Source: Acidobacteriota bacterium (lineage in GTDB: Bacteria; Acidobacteriota; Holophagae; Acanthopleuribacterales; Acanthopleuribacteraceae). Taken from it: DNA of 64,000 bases. Positions 42,225 to 51,773 of this stretch are shown in pieces. The position numbers and the translations under genes were made by a program. The DNA lies in contig JAGQSC010000019.1 in assembly GCA_020439745.1 (NCBI GenBank), positions 1-64,000 on the forward strand, read 5' to 3'. The first letter of the stretch is position 1. Each line of letters begins with the position of its first letter. The notes below the pieces were generated by a model that worked only from the letters and a program-made list of their open reading frames with translations, made no database searches and was not told the origin of the DNA.

Positions 42225-42941
42225 ATGAAATCGATGGGATGGATACTATTCGTTACCAGTTGCCTAGCCATGGCTCAAAACGATTACTTTGTCGGCGATA
42301 GCCACACGCTGATGCAAATTCGGGGTGGCTGGTTTGAGCCTCAGGCCGACGGTGAACTGTATGATTTCGTGGAAGAGGAACTGACATTTGACCGCAATCG
42401 TTTGGACGGCATCAGTTTTGACATCAACATTTACCGCCAACTCAATAACTACGTGTCATTAGGAGGCGGTGTGACAGGTTTTGGAGACTCGGTCTCATCC
42501 GAGTACCGTGATTTCACATTTGAGGACGGCGATTCCATCACCCAAACGACCCGTTTGGATCAAACATGGGTAGGATTCCTAACCATGATCACGCCATTCG
42601 GCGCAGGAAGCTACTATGGGAGTCGGGCGTGGGCGCCCAAGGCAGTTGTGCCTTACCTCGTTTTGGGCGCTGGCGTCGTTCAATGGGAATTCAGTCAGGA
42701 AGGCGATTTTGTGGATGTGGATACCTTGGACGTCTTTTATGACAGTTTCTTCACTGAAGGCTCAACCCCTTCACTGAGAGGGGCTCTGGGGATTCGCGTT
42801 AATCTTTCAAAGAACATCGACTTGGATATAGCCACAACTTATGATGTAGCTGAGGACGACGTGGGCGACGACTTTCAAGGGTTTGGCGATATCCAGCTTG
42901 ATGCTCAACACACAAGTGCAGGCATAAACTTGAGGTTTTAG
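42225..42941 (+). CDS. probable outer-membrane beta-barrel protein
   Basis: 238 residues. The signal peptide is short (MGWILFVTSCLAMAQ, cut before NDYF). The mature part has amphipathic strands alternating with acidic loops (LMQIRGGWFEP, GISFDINIYRQL, VSLGGGVTGFG, AVVPYLVLGAGVVQWEF, LRGALGIRVNL, TSAGINLRF). The final Phe is the usual barrel-assembly signal. Size suggests an 8-stranded barrel. GAGGTG before the ATG supports the start. It is probably co-transcribed with the next gene, 11 bases on. The cargo or role is unknown. Confidence 0.8.
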   Translation: MKSMGWILFVTSCLAMAQNDYFVGDSHTLMQIRGGWFEPQADGELYDFVEEELTFDRNRLDGISFDINIYRQLNNYVSLGGGVTGFGDSVSSEYRDFTFEDGDSITQTTRLDQTWVGFLTMITPFGAGSYYGSRAWAPKAVVPYLVLGAGVVQWEFSQEGDFVDVDTLDVFYDSFFTEGSTPSLRGALGIRVNLSKNIDLDIATTYDVAEDDVGDDFQGFGDIQLDAQHTSAGINLRF

Positions 42942-42952
42942 GAGGTACCACC

Positions 42953-43534
42953 ATGAGAACCGCATTAATGATCATGTTCCTTTGCGTGTCAGCCCTGGCA
43001 CAAATGGACTACGAAACATTTGTCCAACGAGTCAAGACAACCACGGACAGGCATGCCCTTCAAGCGGAGATCCGTGATCAAGGCGTGGCATTTTCGGTGG
43101 ATCTGAAGCGGCTCAAGCGTATGAAGTCCGACGGACTTCCCGACTGGGCCATCGATACCTTGGTACTCATGAACGAAGATCATGACGCATACGATGAGGA
43201 CCTCTACTACAGGAACCACTACCAACCATTGGGTTACTGGTCAGGATACTGGAACCCTTGGTTTGCCATGGGTTACGGCTACTTTGCACCATGGAATGTA
43301 TGGAACTATCCCTACTGGTACTCAGACTGGTATTGGGGCGTTACCACAGGATATGGCGTGCCAGGCAATCGCGTCTCTCCTCGAGGCTATGTGAATCGAC
43401 ATGAACCTCGATATAGAGGCCGAGCGGTTCGGCGAGACCACAGCCATTCCTCGTCGGGGGACCATGCTTCGAGTCGATCCTCATCTGGTTCGAGTCGTGG
43501 ATCGGTCACCCGTTCGGGGTATCACAAGGACTGA
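42953..43534 (+). CDS. secreted Tyr/Trp-rich protein with Arg/Ser tail
   Basis: 193 residues: signal peptide (RTALMIMFLCVSALAQ), a helical part (about 17-75), then a stretch dense in Tyr, Trp and Gly (about 80-125: GYWSGYWNPWFAMGYGYF). A basic Arg/Ser/His-rich tail (about 135-193) ends the protein. Such composition suggests a low-complexity surface or cell-wall-associated protein. GGAGGTACC before the ATG is strong. It follows the barrel gene closely and overlaps the convergent gene by 13 bases at the ends. I recognise no family. Confidence 0.7.
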   Translation: MRTALMIMFLCVSALAQMDYETFVQRVKTTTDRHALQAEIRDQGVAFSVDLKRLKRMKSDGLPDWAIDTLVLMNEDHDAYDEDLYYRNHYQPLGYWSGYWNPWFAMGYGYFAPWNVWNYPYWYSDWYWGVTTGYGVPGNRVSPRGYVNRHEPRYRGRAVRRDHSHSSSGDHASSRSSSGSSRGSVTRSGYHKD

Positions 43535-44118
43535 TTGCGGAACAGCCACTCATAGAACCCTACATTTCCGTGACCACGGTGCATACGGTCCCAGCGAAGC
43601 AGAGAATCAATCCCAAAAAACAAACACATACCCCAAAGCTTGAAGACGGGTAACGTTTGGGTCACCAGCCCGATGACCGAAAACGCCAAGGCCAAAACAA
43701 CGACCAGATAAGATAAAAAGACCGACCCTTGAGTCGCTAATACAGTGTCGATGCCAAAGCGTTCATGGAGCGCGTCCTTTGCGCCACTCCACAGATAACC
43801 AATCAACGGCAACACCATCAAAGACATCATGATGGCTGCCATCCCCTGACGGTTCCTGAAGATCGCCTTTCGCCGTGCCTGCCTATAGACTTCATCATAG
43901 TGAATCACGTCACCAGGCAAGTCATTCAGGTCGTCTGGCCAGGGTGCCAAAAAGTAAACGAACTTCCGGCGCCCATGTTCCTGTTTTTCGGCTACGAAGA
44001 AAGGACGACCATCGATGATTATTTTGGACTTGCGGTAGGCTCGAACTTCCCAGCCGGGCATGTCGTGCTGTGATTCAACGATCCAGCGTTCTCCAGCCTT
44101 GGTACATTGGTCTTGCAT
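43522..44118 (-). CDS. membrane protein of unknown function
   Basis: 198 residues. A soluble N-terminal half (about 1-90, with EVRAYRKSKIIIDGRPFFVA and a strand-rich VYFLAPWPDD) is followed by three membrane helices (about 93-110, 128-150, 155-170). I know no family for it. It lies 20 bases after nadE on the same strand, with no strong ribosome binding site, and is probably the last member of the hemY-mutase-meaB-nadE operon. Its end overlaps the Tyr/Trp-rich gene's end. Confidence 0.62.
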   Translation of the reverse strand: MQDQCTKAGERWIVESQHDMPGWEVRAYRKSKIIIDGRPFFVAEKQEHGRRKFVYFLAPWPDDLNDLPGDVIHYDEVYRQARRKAIFRNRQGMAAIMMSLMVLPLIGYLWSGAKDALHERFGIDTVLATQGSVFLSYLVVVLALAFSVIGLVTQTLPVFKLWGMCLFFGIDSLLRWDRMHRGHGNVGFYEWLFRNQSL

Positions 44119-44138
44119 AACCCGTTAACCCGCCTTGG

Positions 44139-46061
44139 TCAGCTGCCCATCTCTGTTTCATGCGCATGATCTAGATCCAATAGTTCGCGTTCATAACAAC
44201 CCGACAAGATGGGAAACCGAGCCCAGGTTTTGGGGTCTAAACTCCGATCATCCAAGTGAAAGGAAGGCGCATATCGTTCACGTTTCCATTGGCTCACAGA
44301 AAACAAGCGAAAAAACTTTCGCGTCCAGCGATAGGCATCTCGAGCGTGGTGCTGGACCTTGAGCCTGCGATAAGCCTGTACGGGACTCAGTCGTTCACCT
44401 GTTGTTAATCGCTCCAATTCGTCCAGCACCTCAAAGGGCATCAAGTCGTCTTCATCCCGTTGCTCGCGATCGGCAGGTCTCAATTCGGCGGTGGGTTGTT
44501 GCTCGTTCACAGCTTTCAAGGCGGGAAAACACCTATATCCAGCAACGCTACCTGCTTCTAGCTTACGTAGCCATGAACGCAGAAACGATTTCTGAACACC
44601 CGCTATAGGCGCTAACCCGCCACAGGTGTCCCCATCCATGGTCGCATAACCCACTGCTACTTCTGACCGGTTGGACGTGGTCAAAAGCAATCGATTCTCG
44701 ATGTTCGCAATCATCCATATGCTGGGGCCCCGTGACCGCGCCTGAACGTTTTGTAGGGCCGTATCGTCTTGTTCCCAAGTAAGCAAACGTCCAAGCGCCT
44801 TTTCAATCTGCTGGGTGTAATAAGACACCACCATGTCGACATCCAATTCGAGGTGTCGAGCGCCCAGCGCTTCGGCCAAAGATCTAGCTGCCATTCGTGT
44901 CACGTCCCCACTATTTCGTGTGGACTGATAGGCGGTCACCAGTAGTCGGTGTGTCAACGCATCGGCTGTCCATTCTGCAGGTTGGTCTGGGAGATACGCG
45001 AGAATCTCCTTTAACCGATCAAGCGAATAGGCGCCAATAGCTCTCTCGACCATGAGGCGTACCAATACAGCCGTGGTGGCACTATCGACACCACCGCTTA
45101 AGGAAAGTGCAAACCCTTCGGCCCGCGCCTTTCGCATGTAATCCCACAGCCCCAAGGTCGCCGCGGCTGCAAATTCCTCATCGGAACTGGGTAGATCCCG
45201 CGTCGACCGGACCAATCCATCTTCACCACGCTCCTTTTCTTCAAGCGTTACAGAAATTGCGGTCAATGGGACCCTGGGTTCGTAGGTTATGTCCCAGCAA
45301 AGCGTCTCCCAGTCGCCCATATAAAGGCGTCGGCTGCGCCTGACGATTTCACCATCAGTCGCAAACAACAACTCGCCATCGTAAATGGCTCGACCCGATT
45401 CACAACCCACGAGGTTGGCGTAGGCATAGGCAAAGCCGAATCGACGGGAACTCTCCTTCACGATCCGTTCGCGTATCTGAATCTTATGCATCGAGAAATG
45501 TGAAGCCGAGGCGTTAAACACCAGATGCACGCCTTCCAAGTGCAAACAGGGGCGCTGACGGTCGTCGACCCAAGCGTCTTCACAAATCTCCACGCCAAAA
45601 CGGAAGCCAGCCCCTTCAAAAACAAGAGAACCCAAGGGTATCGCCTCTCCATCGTGCCAATAGTCGTCACGCTTGCCTAAAGGCCATGCTCGAAACCATC
45701 GGGGCTCGTAATGAATCCCGTCCCGGGCAAGATGACTCTTTAACACCAAACCGACAATCTTGCCTTCGTTCAGGACGGCAACGGCATTGTACGTGAGGCG
45801 TTCATGCACCAATGGCAAGCCCAAAAGCACCACCTCTGGACCTGTCTCTCGAGCTATTTCCAGCACCGCATCAAACGCTTGCTCAGCTACATAGGTGCTG
45901 TAGAACATGTCCTCACAGCCATAACCTGTCACGGCCAATTCAGGCAGGCAAATGATTCTGGCGCCTCGGGACTTGGCCTGGCGGACCGCGCTCCGGATAT
46001 GGCTCATATTGCCATGCCAGTCCAAAGGCGTCTGGTTTAGTGAACACAAGGCTATTCTCAT
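44139..46061 (-). CDS. nadE: glutamine-dependent NAD+ synthase
   Basis: 640 residues. An N-terminal nitrilase-type amidase (about 1-275, triad E41 in LPELAVTGYG, K108 in LVLKSHL, C160 in EICEDAW) supplies ammonia from glutamine. The C-terminal NAD synthase has the PP-loop SLSGGVDSATTA and the TTSNRSEVAVGYATMDGD block. It makes NAD from deamido-NAD. ATG 46061 follows the meaB stop after 2 bases; a TTG at 46067 overlapping that stop is an alternative. It sits in the B12-mutase operon, an unusual neighbourhood. Confidence 0.95.
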   Translation of the reverse strand: MRIALCSLNQTPLDWHGNMSHIRSAVRQAKSRGARIICLPELAVTGYGCEDMFYSTYVAEQAFDAVLEIARETGPEVVLLGLPLVHERLTYNAVAVLNEGKIVGLVLKSHLARDGIHYEPRWFRAWPLGKRDDYWHDGEAIPLGSLVFEGAGFRFGVEICEDAWVDDRQRPCLHLEGVHLVFNASASHFSMHKIQIRERIVKESSRRFGFAYAYANLVGCESGRAIYDGELLFATDGEIVRRSRRLYMGDWETLCWDITYEPRVPLTAISVTLEEKERGEDGLVRSTRDLPSSDEEFAAAATLGLWDYMRKARAEGFALSLSGGVDSATTAVLVRLMVERAIGAYSLDRLKEILAYLPDQPAEWTADALTHRLLVTAYQSTRNSGDVTRMAARSLAEALGARHLELDVDMVVSYYTQQIEKALGRLLTWEQDDTALQNVQARSRGPSIWMIANIENRLLLTTSNRSEVAVGYATMDGDTCGGLAPIAGVQKSFLRSWLRKLEAGSVAGYRCFPALKAVNEQQPTAELRPADREQRDEDDLMPFEVLDELERLTTGERLSPVQAYRRLKVQHHARDAYRWTRKFFRLFSVSQWKRERYAPSFHLDDRSLDPKTWARFPILSGCYERELLDLDHAHETEMGS

Positions 46062-46063
46062 CT

Positions 46064-47044
46064 TCAAGGAACACCACCCAATATGGTTGCGGCCAATTCG
46101 CGCGCGGCCGTGAACGGTGCGACCGTACCACGCCGAACCGCCTTACAAGCTTCAATAATGGATTGTTGTATTCCTGGATGACGCTGAAGGAGATCCAGAA
46201 CCTCATCCTGAAAGGCGTGTTGGAACCATGCTTCATTCTGGGTCAGTCGCTGTTGTTGAAACCAACCATTGCTCTTGACGGTCTTTTGAAAGGCTAGAAC
46301 CTGCTGCCATACCTCGTCGATACCCAGGCCATGCAAAGAACTAGCTGTCAGAACAGGTGGGGTCCAACTTGGCACTTTGTGTCTTGCCAATTGGAGGGCA
46401 TTGCGAAACTCGCGAACGGTTTGTTGGGCCGACTCAACTAAGGATCCATCACACTTGTGCACTACCAACAGGTCCAGCACCTCCATGACGCCTTTCTTGA
46501 TGGCCTGCACTTCATCACCAGCATGGGGCAAAGCGAGCAACACGAGGCAGTCCACCATTTCAGTGACTGTCACCTCGGATTGGCCGACACCGACGGTTTC
46601 AATCAGTATCACGTCATATCCAGCGGCTTCGCATAAAAGCAAGGTTTCATGGGTTCTGCGATTCACGCCGCCTAAAGCTCCACTACTGGGGCTTGGCCTA
46701 ATAAAAGCCCGATTGTCAGCCGCTAATTCAGGCATGCGCGTTTTGTCACCGAGAATTGAACCGCCGCTGAGGCTACTCGATGGGTCAACTGCTAGTACAG
46801 CTACTCGGTGACCCAACGACAACAGGTGCATCCCGAGCTTTTCGATAAAGGTGCTTTTTCCCACACCGGGTGCACCGGTGATTCCGATTCTAAAACTCGA
46901 GTTTCGGACGACACCTACCGATTGAAGAACTTCTTGAGCCAGATCCCTTTGGTCAGGGCGGGCACCTTCAATGAGCGTTATGGCTTTGGCCAAGGCCCTG
47001 CGTTCGCCGGATTTCAATCGGCCAATTAATTCCTCAGTCTTCAC
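46064..47044 (-). CDS. meaB: methylmalonyl-CoA mutase-associated GTPase MeaB
   Basis: 326 residues, G3E-family P-loop GTPase that loads and protects adenosylcobalamin in the mutase. Walker A is GAPGVGKST, with [19 protein letters not shown] and ETVGVGQSE as switch regions. The base-recognition motif, normally NKAD, reads HKCD (VVHKCDG): the Asn is His, an odd substitution at a residue that contacts guanine. GTG 47044 overlaps the mutase stop (GTGA), so the pair is coupled. Function is clear from sequence and context, though nucleotide specificity may be altered. Confidence 0.95.
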   Translation of the reverse strand: MKTEELIGRLKSGERRALAKAITLIEGARPDQRDLAQEVLQSVGVVRNSSFRIGITGAPGVGKSTFIEKLGMHLLSLGHRVAVLAVDPSSSLSGGSILGDKTRMPELAADNRAFIRPSPSSGALGGVNRRTHETLLLCEAAGYDVILIETVGVGQSEVTVTEMVDCLVLLALPHAGDEVQAIKKGVMEVLDLLVVHKCDGSLVESAQQTVREFRNALQLARHKVPSWTPPVLTASSLHGLGIDEVWQQVLAFQKTVKSNGWFQQQRLTQNEAWFQHAFQDEVLDLLQRHPGIQQSIIEACKAVRRGTVAPFTAARELAATILGGVP

Positions 47045-49167
47045 GTGACAGCCTGATCAATTTCCGACAATACGCGAGCCGCAGCTTCAGGGATGCGTGT
47101 TCCTGGCCCAAAGATGGCGCTGACACCCACTTGCATTAACGCATCATAGTCCTGCGGCGGAATCACGCCTCCACATACAACCCGCACATCATCAGCGCCA
47201 TGTGCCCGAAGAGCCTCAATCAATTGCGGTACCAGCGTCTTGTGACCACCTGCTTGAGTGGACACGCCCACCACATGGCAGTCGCAATCCACCGCCTGTT
47301 GAGCCGCCTCTTGAGGCGTCTGAAACAAGGGGCCCACATCGACGTCAAATCCCAGATCCGCAAAGGCCGTCGCGATCACCTTAGCACCGCGATCGTGCCC
47401 GTCCTGACCCATCTTGACAATGAGAATCCGCGGACGGCGCCCGTGTTTGACGCCAAAGGCGACAACTTGATCGTGGAGCTCTTTCCACTGAGCATCTTTT
47501 CCAAAACCTGCGCCGTACACGCCAGCTATACCCTGGTACTGCGCTTTGTGACGACCGTAAATCTTTTCAAGTGCATCTGATACCTCCCCAACCGTCGCCC
47601 GAGCTCGCATTGCCTCCACGGCACATGACAAAAGGTTTTCTTTTCCGTTAGCCGCCGCGCTGGTCAACGCATTAAGCGCCGATTCCACCCGCACGTCATC
47701 ACGATTTGCACGTAGTTCTTGAAGACGGTTGATCTGGTTACGCCTAACTTCAGTATTGTCGATGTCTAGGACGTCGATGGGCGGTTCATCAGGAGCTTGA
47801 TACTTGTTGACCCCCACAATCACGTCCTCTCCTCGGTCAATTCGGGCCTGCTTACGAGCTGCCGATTCCTCAATCATCCGTTGTGGCACACCTCGATCGA
47901 TGGCCTTCGCCATACCGCCCAAATCAGCGATTTGTTTCAATATCGAGCGGGCCGAGTGGGCCAGATCTAGGGTGAGCGATTCCATGAAGTAGCTCCCCGC
48001 CCATGGATCAATGGTCTGGGTGATATGTGACTCTTCCTGGATGATCAGTTGTGTATTGCGGGCAATTCGAGCGGAGAAGTCGGTGGGTAATCCAACGGCC
48101 TCGTCCAACGCGTTGGTATGCAAGGACTGGGTTCCCCCAAACACGGCTGCAAGTGCTTCCAAAGTGGTTCGTATGACGTTGTTGTAGGGGTCTTGAGCCG
48201 TTAGGCTCCAACCCGACGTTTGACAATGGGTCCGCAACATCTGTGACCGTGTGTCCTTAGGATCAAAGGCACCTATCAATTCCGACCACAGCATGCGAGC
48301 GGCTCTTAGCTTGGCTATTTCGGTGTGGAAATTCATGCCGATACCAAAAAAGAACGACAATCGCGGTGCAAACTGATCTATATCAAGGCCTGATTGGAGT
48401 GCCGCGTGGACATACTCGAGCCCATCTGCCAAGGTCAGTGCCAATTCCAGGGCAGCATTCGCACCTGCTTCCTGGATGTGATAACCGCTGATGGATATGG
48501 AATTGAAACTTGGCATCTCTTCGGCTGTGAAGGCAATAATATCGGACACGATGCGCATCGAAGGAGTGGGTGGGTAAATGTAGGTGTTGCGCACCATGAA
48601 CTCTTTAAGGATATCGTTCTGAATGGTGCCCTTCAGTTGATTCCTGGTAACGCCTTGTTCTTCAGCAGCAACGATGAAACCGGCCAGTATGGGTAGCACA
48701 GCTCCGTTCATGGTCATCGAAACACTCATTTGCGAAAGATCGATGCCGTCAAACAGGATTTTCATATCCGCAACCGAATCGATGGCCACGCCTGCCTTAC
48801 CGACGTCGCCTACCACACGGGGGTGATCCGAGTCATATCCCCGATGAGTTGCAAGGTCAAAAGCAACCGACAAGCCTTTTTGCCCTGCTGCGAGATTGCG
48901 ACGATAAAAGGCGTTGGACGCTTCAGCCGTTGAAAATCCGGCATACTGGCGAATGGTCCAAGGCCGACCCGTGTACATGGTTGCGCGAGGGCCGCGAGTA
49001 TAGGGGGCAATTCCTGGAAGTGATTCGCGATAACTTCGAGACGTCAAATCCTCCGACGTATACAGCGCCTTTATGGGAATGCCTTCATCGCTTATGCGTT
49101 GTTCATATGATGCATCCTGGCCTCGCCATTCCTTGCTGGCCAAACGACGCCAAGCTTCCAATTCCAT
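47041..49167 (-). CDS. methylmalonyl-CoA mutase
   Basis: 708 residues, cobalamin-dependent isomerase converting (R)-methylmalonyl-CoA to succinyl-CoA in propionate metabolism. The TIM-barrel catalytic part has [18 protein letters not shown] and [16 protein letters not shown], and the C-terminal B12 domain has the base-off motif GQDGHDRG (DxHxxG) and [10 protein letters not shown]. Size and both domains match the single-chain catalytic subunit. AAAGGG 7 bases before the ATG supports the start. It overlaps meaB by four bases and follows hemY by 13. No epimerase gene is seen in the window. Confidence 0.96.
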   Translation of the reverse strand: MELEAWRRLASKEWRGQDASYEQRISDEGIPIKALYTSEDLTSRSYRESLPGIAPYTRGPRATMYTGRPWTIRQYAGFSTAEASNAFYRRNLAAGQKGLSVAFDLATHRGYDSDHPRVVGDVGKAGVAIDSVADMKILFDGIDLSQMSVSMTMNGAVLPILAGFIVAAEEQGVTRNQLKGTIQNDILKEFMVRNTYIYPPTPSMRIVSDIIAFTAEEMPSFNSISISGYHIQEAGANAALELALTLADGLEYVHAALQSGLDIDQFAPRLSFFFGIGMNFHTEIAKLRAARMLWSELIGAFDPKDTRSQMLRTHCQTSGWSLTAQDPYNNVIRTTLEALAAVFGGTQSLHTNALDEAVGLPTDFSARIARNTQLIIQEESHITQTIDPWAGSYFMESLTLDLAHSARSILKQIADLGGMAKAIDRGVPQRMIEESAARKQARIDRGEDVIVGVNKYQAPDEPPIDVLDIDNTEVRRNQINRLQELRANRDDVRVESALNALTSAAANGKENLLSCAVEAMRARATVGEVSDALEKIYGRHKAQYQGIAGVYGAGFGKDAQWKELHDQVVAFGVKHGRRPRILIVKMGQDGHDRGAKVIATAFADLGFDVDVGPLFQTPQEAAQQAVDCDCHVVGVSTQAGGHKTLVPQLIEALRAHGADDVRVVCGGVIPPQDYDALMQVGVSAIFGPGTRIPEAAARVLSEIDQAVT

Positions 49168-49180
49168 GTTGTGCCCTTTC

Positions 49181-50542
49181 TCAGAAATCTCTCAAGTAAC
49201 CCATGATTTGGGATGCTGTTGCCTCGGCGGCCTTGATGCAATCCCCAACGGAGATCCCGTCACGATAATTGGCACGCAAGTACATTCCGGGATTGTCCGA
49301 TTCAAGCGTGCTCAGCCTTTCAATTCTTTGCAGGTGTTGGAGATCGTATTGGGGAATCGCATGCGTCCATGCCGTAACGGATCTATACACAGGGTCACCA
49401 TTGATCCCCAGTATCTCAGACAACTCCTGACAGACCATAGACGCAACTTGCTCATCCGTTTGATCGGTGAGTGCCGGTTGCCTTGTGCCGCCTACAAACG
49501 TCGTCAGAAGCACATGGCCTTCGGGTGCCCGACCGGGGAACAAGCCACTGGAGAACAGTGAACCCAAAATCATGCGCTTTTCCTTCTCAGGTACGAGGAA
49601 ACCAAATCCATCGAGGGTATGCGCGACTTGTTCCCGCTTGAATCCCAAAGCAACCGACGTTACCGGTGGGTAGTGAATTTCCCGCAGCGCATTGGCCGCG
49701 TCAAGATCCAGGTCGTCTAGCAAGTTGGCCGCGGTCATTGCAGGTACCGCGAGCACTAACACCCGGGCGTGTAGCGCCTTTTCTCCCGCGGTTTGAAGGC
49801 GATATCCCCCAGGATTTCTAGCCAAGGATATCACTCGGTCCTCGATCCAATCCGCACCTAACATCGCTCCGAGCCGTTCAGGGAGTGCACCCATACCTCG
49901 CTTGAATGAGAGCATGCGAGCTCGGTCTTTTGCGACTTCAGCACGTTTCTTGCGCGCTCGCGCACCACGTAGAGCACCCATAATGAGCCCACCATAATCT
50001 CGTTCCAATGCGTACAGTTTGGGGAACCCTGCAGCCACGCTTAAGAGATGTGGATTTCCCGCATAAACACCGGCCACAAACGGGTTAATCGCATAGTCGA
50101 GAAACTCCTGGCCCAATCGTCTTTTGACAAAATCCGCAAGAGACTCGCCTGGCTTTCCTTTTCCAATGAATGGCTCCAGCGCCAGGCGGGCTTTGGCACG
50201 CATACTAAATAAACCCGTGCTTAGAAACGAAATAGGCGACATGGGCAAATCATAAAGCCGTTTCCGACGCAAGATGAAGCGCCTCTTGGCCCGATCCGAA
50301 GCATAAATACGTTCCGAACCCAAATCCAATTCGGCAATCAATTTGGTGATTTCCGGGCAGGTCTCGAGCGTGCTGTTGGGCCCTCTCTCGGTTAGAAACC
50401 CCCCTTCGAAGCGACTGGAAATGACGCCACCGGGTGAATTGGGATCCAGACAAACCACCGTGTGGCCGGTCTGCTTCAGCCGATGCGCTACGACCAGGCC
50501 GGAAATCCCAGCACCGACAACCGCTGCATCTACTTCAATCAA
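49181..50542 (-). CDS. hemY: protoporphyrinogen oxidase (HemY/HemG-type, FAD)
   Basis: 453 residues. It oxidises protoporphyrinogen IX (or coproporphyrinogen III in some lineages) with FAD. The Rossmann start is [17 protein letters not shown] with [20 protein letters not shown], and the C-terminal FAD region is [19 protein letters not shown]. The start is TTG 50542, with GGAGGT 4-5 bases upstream. It leads the leftward operon with the mutase, meaB and nadE. Another haem gene, hemB, is far away at 37803, so haem genes are scattered here. Confidence 0.92.
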   Translation of the reverse strand: MIEVDAAVVGAGISGLVVAHRLKQTGHTVVCLDPNSPGGVISSRFEGGFLTERGPNSTLETCPEITKLIAELDLGSERIYASDRAKRRFILRRKRLYDLPMSPISFLSTGLFSMRAKARLALEPFIGKGKPGESLADFVKRRLGQEFLDYAINPFVAGVYAGNPHLLSVAAGFPKLYALERDYGGLIMGALRGARARKKRAEVAKDRARMLSFKRGMGALPERLGAMLGADWIEDRVISLARNPGGYRLQTAGEKALHARVLVLAVPAMTAANLLDDLDLDAANALREIHYPPVTSVALGFKREQVAHTLDGFGFLVPEKEKRMILGSLFSSGLFPGRAPEGHVLLTTFVGGTRQPALTDQTDEQVASMVCQELSEILGINGDPVYRSVTAWTHAIPQYDLQHLQRIERLSTLESDNPGMYLRANYRDGISVGDCIKAAEATASQIMGYLRDF

Positions 50543-50626
50543 AACGACCTCCGCTCCTCATTCTACTTTATTGACACCGTGGAAGGCACTTGCCATGTGT
50601 GTACGATCTAAGCAAGACTACATCCC

Positions 50627-51754
50627 ATGCCCCGCATATACACCATTAACAGTGAACAGGCCCGTCGATTTCTGATTCATCATTTGGGGCTCACAAAGCG
50701 TCACGATCATGCGCCGTCGATTCTTCACCGTTTACGCGTGATTCAGATCGACCCCTTGAATCCCATGGGCTGCAACCCAGACTTCGTACTGGCGAGTAGG
50801 CTCAACACTTATCGCGTGGGTGGTTGGACCGAGCTATTCGCGCCTTTGGGATTTGAACACTATGCCAAAGAACGCTGTCTCATCGATGCAGCCTCCTTTC
50901 CTCAATATCGCGACAACCACGTGCAAACCAGTTGGTGGAAGCATCGAGATCGACAGTCCCGCCTAAACAAGAAAGTTGTGGCATCCGTGCTTGAAGAAAT
51001 CGAAGCGCGGGGCCCCATTCGAGCATCGGAATTGAGCGACCGTGGCAAGGTCGACCCCTTGGATTGGAGTGGTTGGAAAGGGACCAGTTCATTGACAACC
51101 CTAGCCTTGGAGCTTTTGTGGATCACGTGCAAAGTGGTGGTGGCCAAGCGAACGCAGCGAGACAAATACTTTGATCTGCCACAACGAGCGTTACCTGACC
51201 AATGGACAAAACCATCATGGACTTACGCATCATGGGCCATCGAAGACCGCATTCAATCTGCTGGCTTGTTAGCAGAAACAGCCGGGCCTTGCTGGTCCAC
51301 GATTGACAAGTTGAGGAAATCATCTGCTGTGGAGCAGCTCATCAAAGCTGGTCGTATAGTCAGACTTAAAGTGGAGGGTCATAACCGAACTTTCTTGGCC
51401 CCTCTCAGTGCATTAGACACCATCTCATGGGAACCTGATCACGAAATGCGCATCCTTGGTCCTCTCGAACCTTTGATTTGGGACCGCAAACTCGTGCAGC
51501 ACATATTTGGATTTGATTACGTGTGGGAAGTCTACAAGCCGGCCGCCAAACGAACCTGGGGATGGTATGTGCAGCCACTTTTGTGGGGAGAGAAAATGGT
51601 GGGCCGTTTGGAAGGAAAAACAGAGCACCAAGAACTCGTGATCAAAAACATCTGGCCGGAAAAGGGTTTTGACGCGGCCGCTTTACGAAGCGCATTGGAG
51701 AGACACGCCACCATATGTGGCTGTCACAAAATCATCATGCCAGGCGAGGCATGA
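50627..51754 (+). CDS. YcaQ/AlkZ-family (HTH_42) DNA glycosylase-like protein
   Basis: 375 residues, winged-helix protein of the HTH_42 family. The catalytic-type motif is Q40-I-D42 (RVIQIDPLN), matching the QxD signature of YcaQ-type enzymes that unhook DNA interstrand crosslinks and remove alkylated bases; AlkZ has QxQ. Further blocks are GFEHYAKERCLID and EPLIWDR, close to the family's usual ends. It is divergent from hemY and convergent with the AbgT gene. Crosslink repair is inferred from the family. Confidence 0.88.
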   Translation: MPRIYTINSEQARRFLIHHLGLTKRHDHAPSILHRLRVIQIDPLNPMGCNPDFVLASRLNTYRVGGWTELFAPLGFEHYAKERCLIDAASFPQYRDNHVQTSWWKHRDRQSRLNKKVVASVLEEIEARGPIRASELSDRGKVDPLDWSGWKGTSSLTTLALELLWITCKVVVAKRTQRDKYFDLPQRALPDQWTKPSWTYASWAIEDRIQSAGLLAETAGPCWSTIDKLRKSSAVEQLIKAGRIVRLKVEGHNRTFLAPLSALDTISWEPDHEMRILGPLEPLIWDRKLVQHIFGFDYVWEVYKPAAKRTWGWYVQPLLWGEKMVGRLEGKTEHQELVIKNIWPEKGFDAAALRSALERHATICGCHKIIMPGEA

Positions 51755-51763
51755 ACCCCGCCT
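51742..51763. terminator. weak hairpin between convergent genes
   Basis: AGGCGAGG (51742-51749) pairs with CCCCGCCT (51756-51763) with one A-C mismatch and a 6-base loop. It overlaps the end of the glycosylase-like gene and faces the end of the AbgT gene. No T-run follows on either side, so it would be a poor intrinsic terminator. Confidence 0.22.
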
Positions 51764-51773
51764 GACGCACTAT

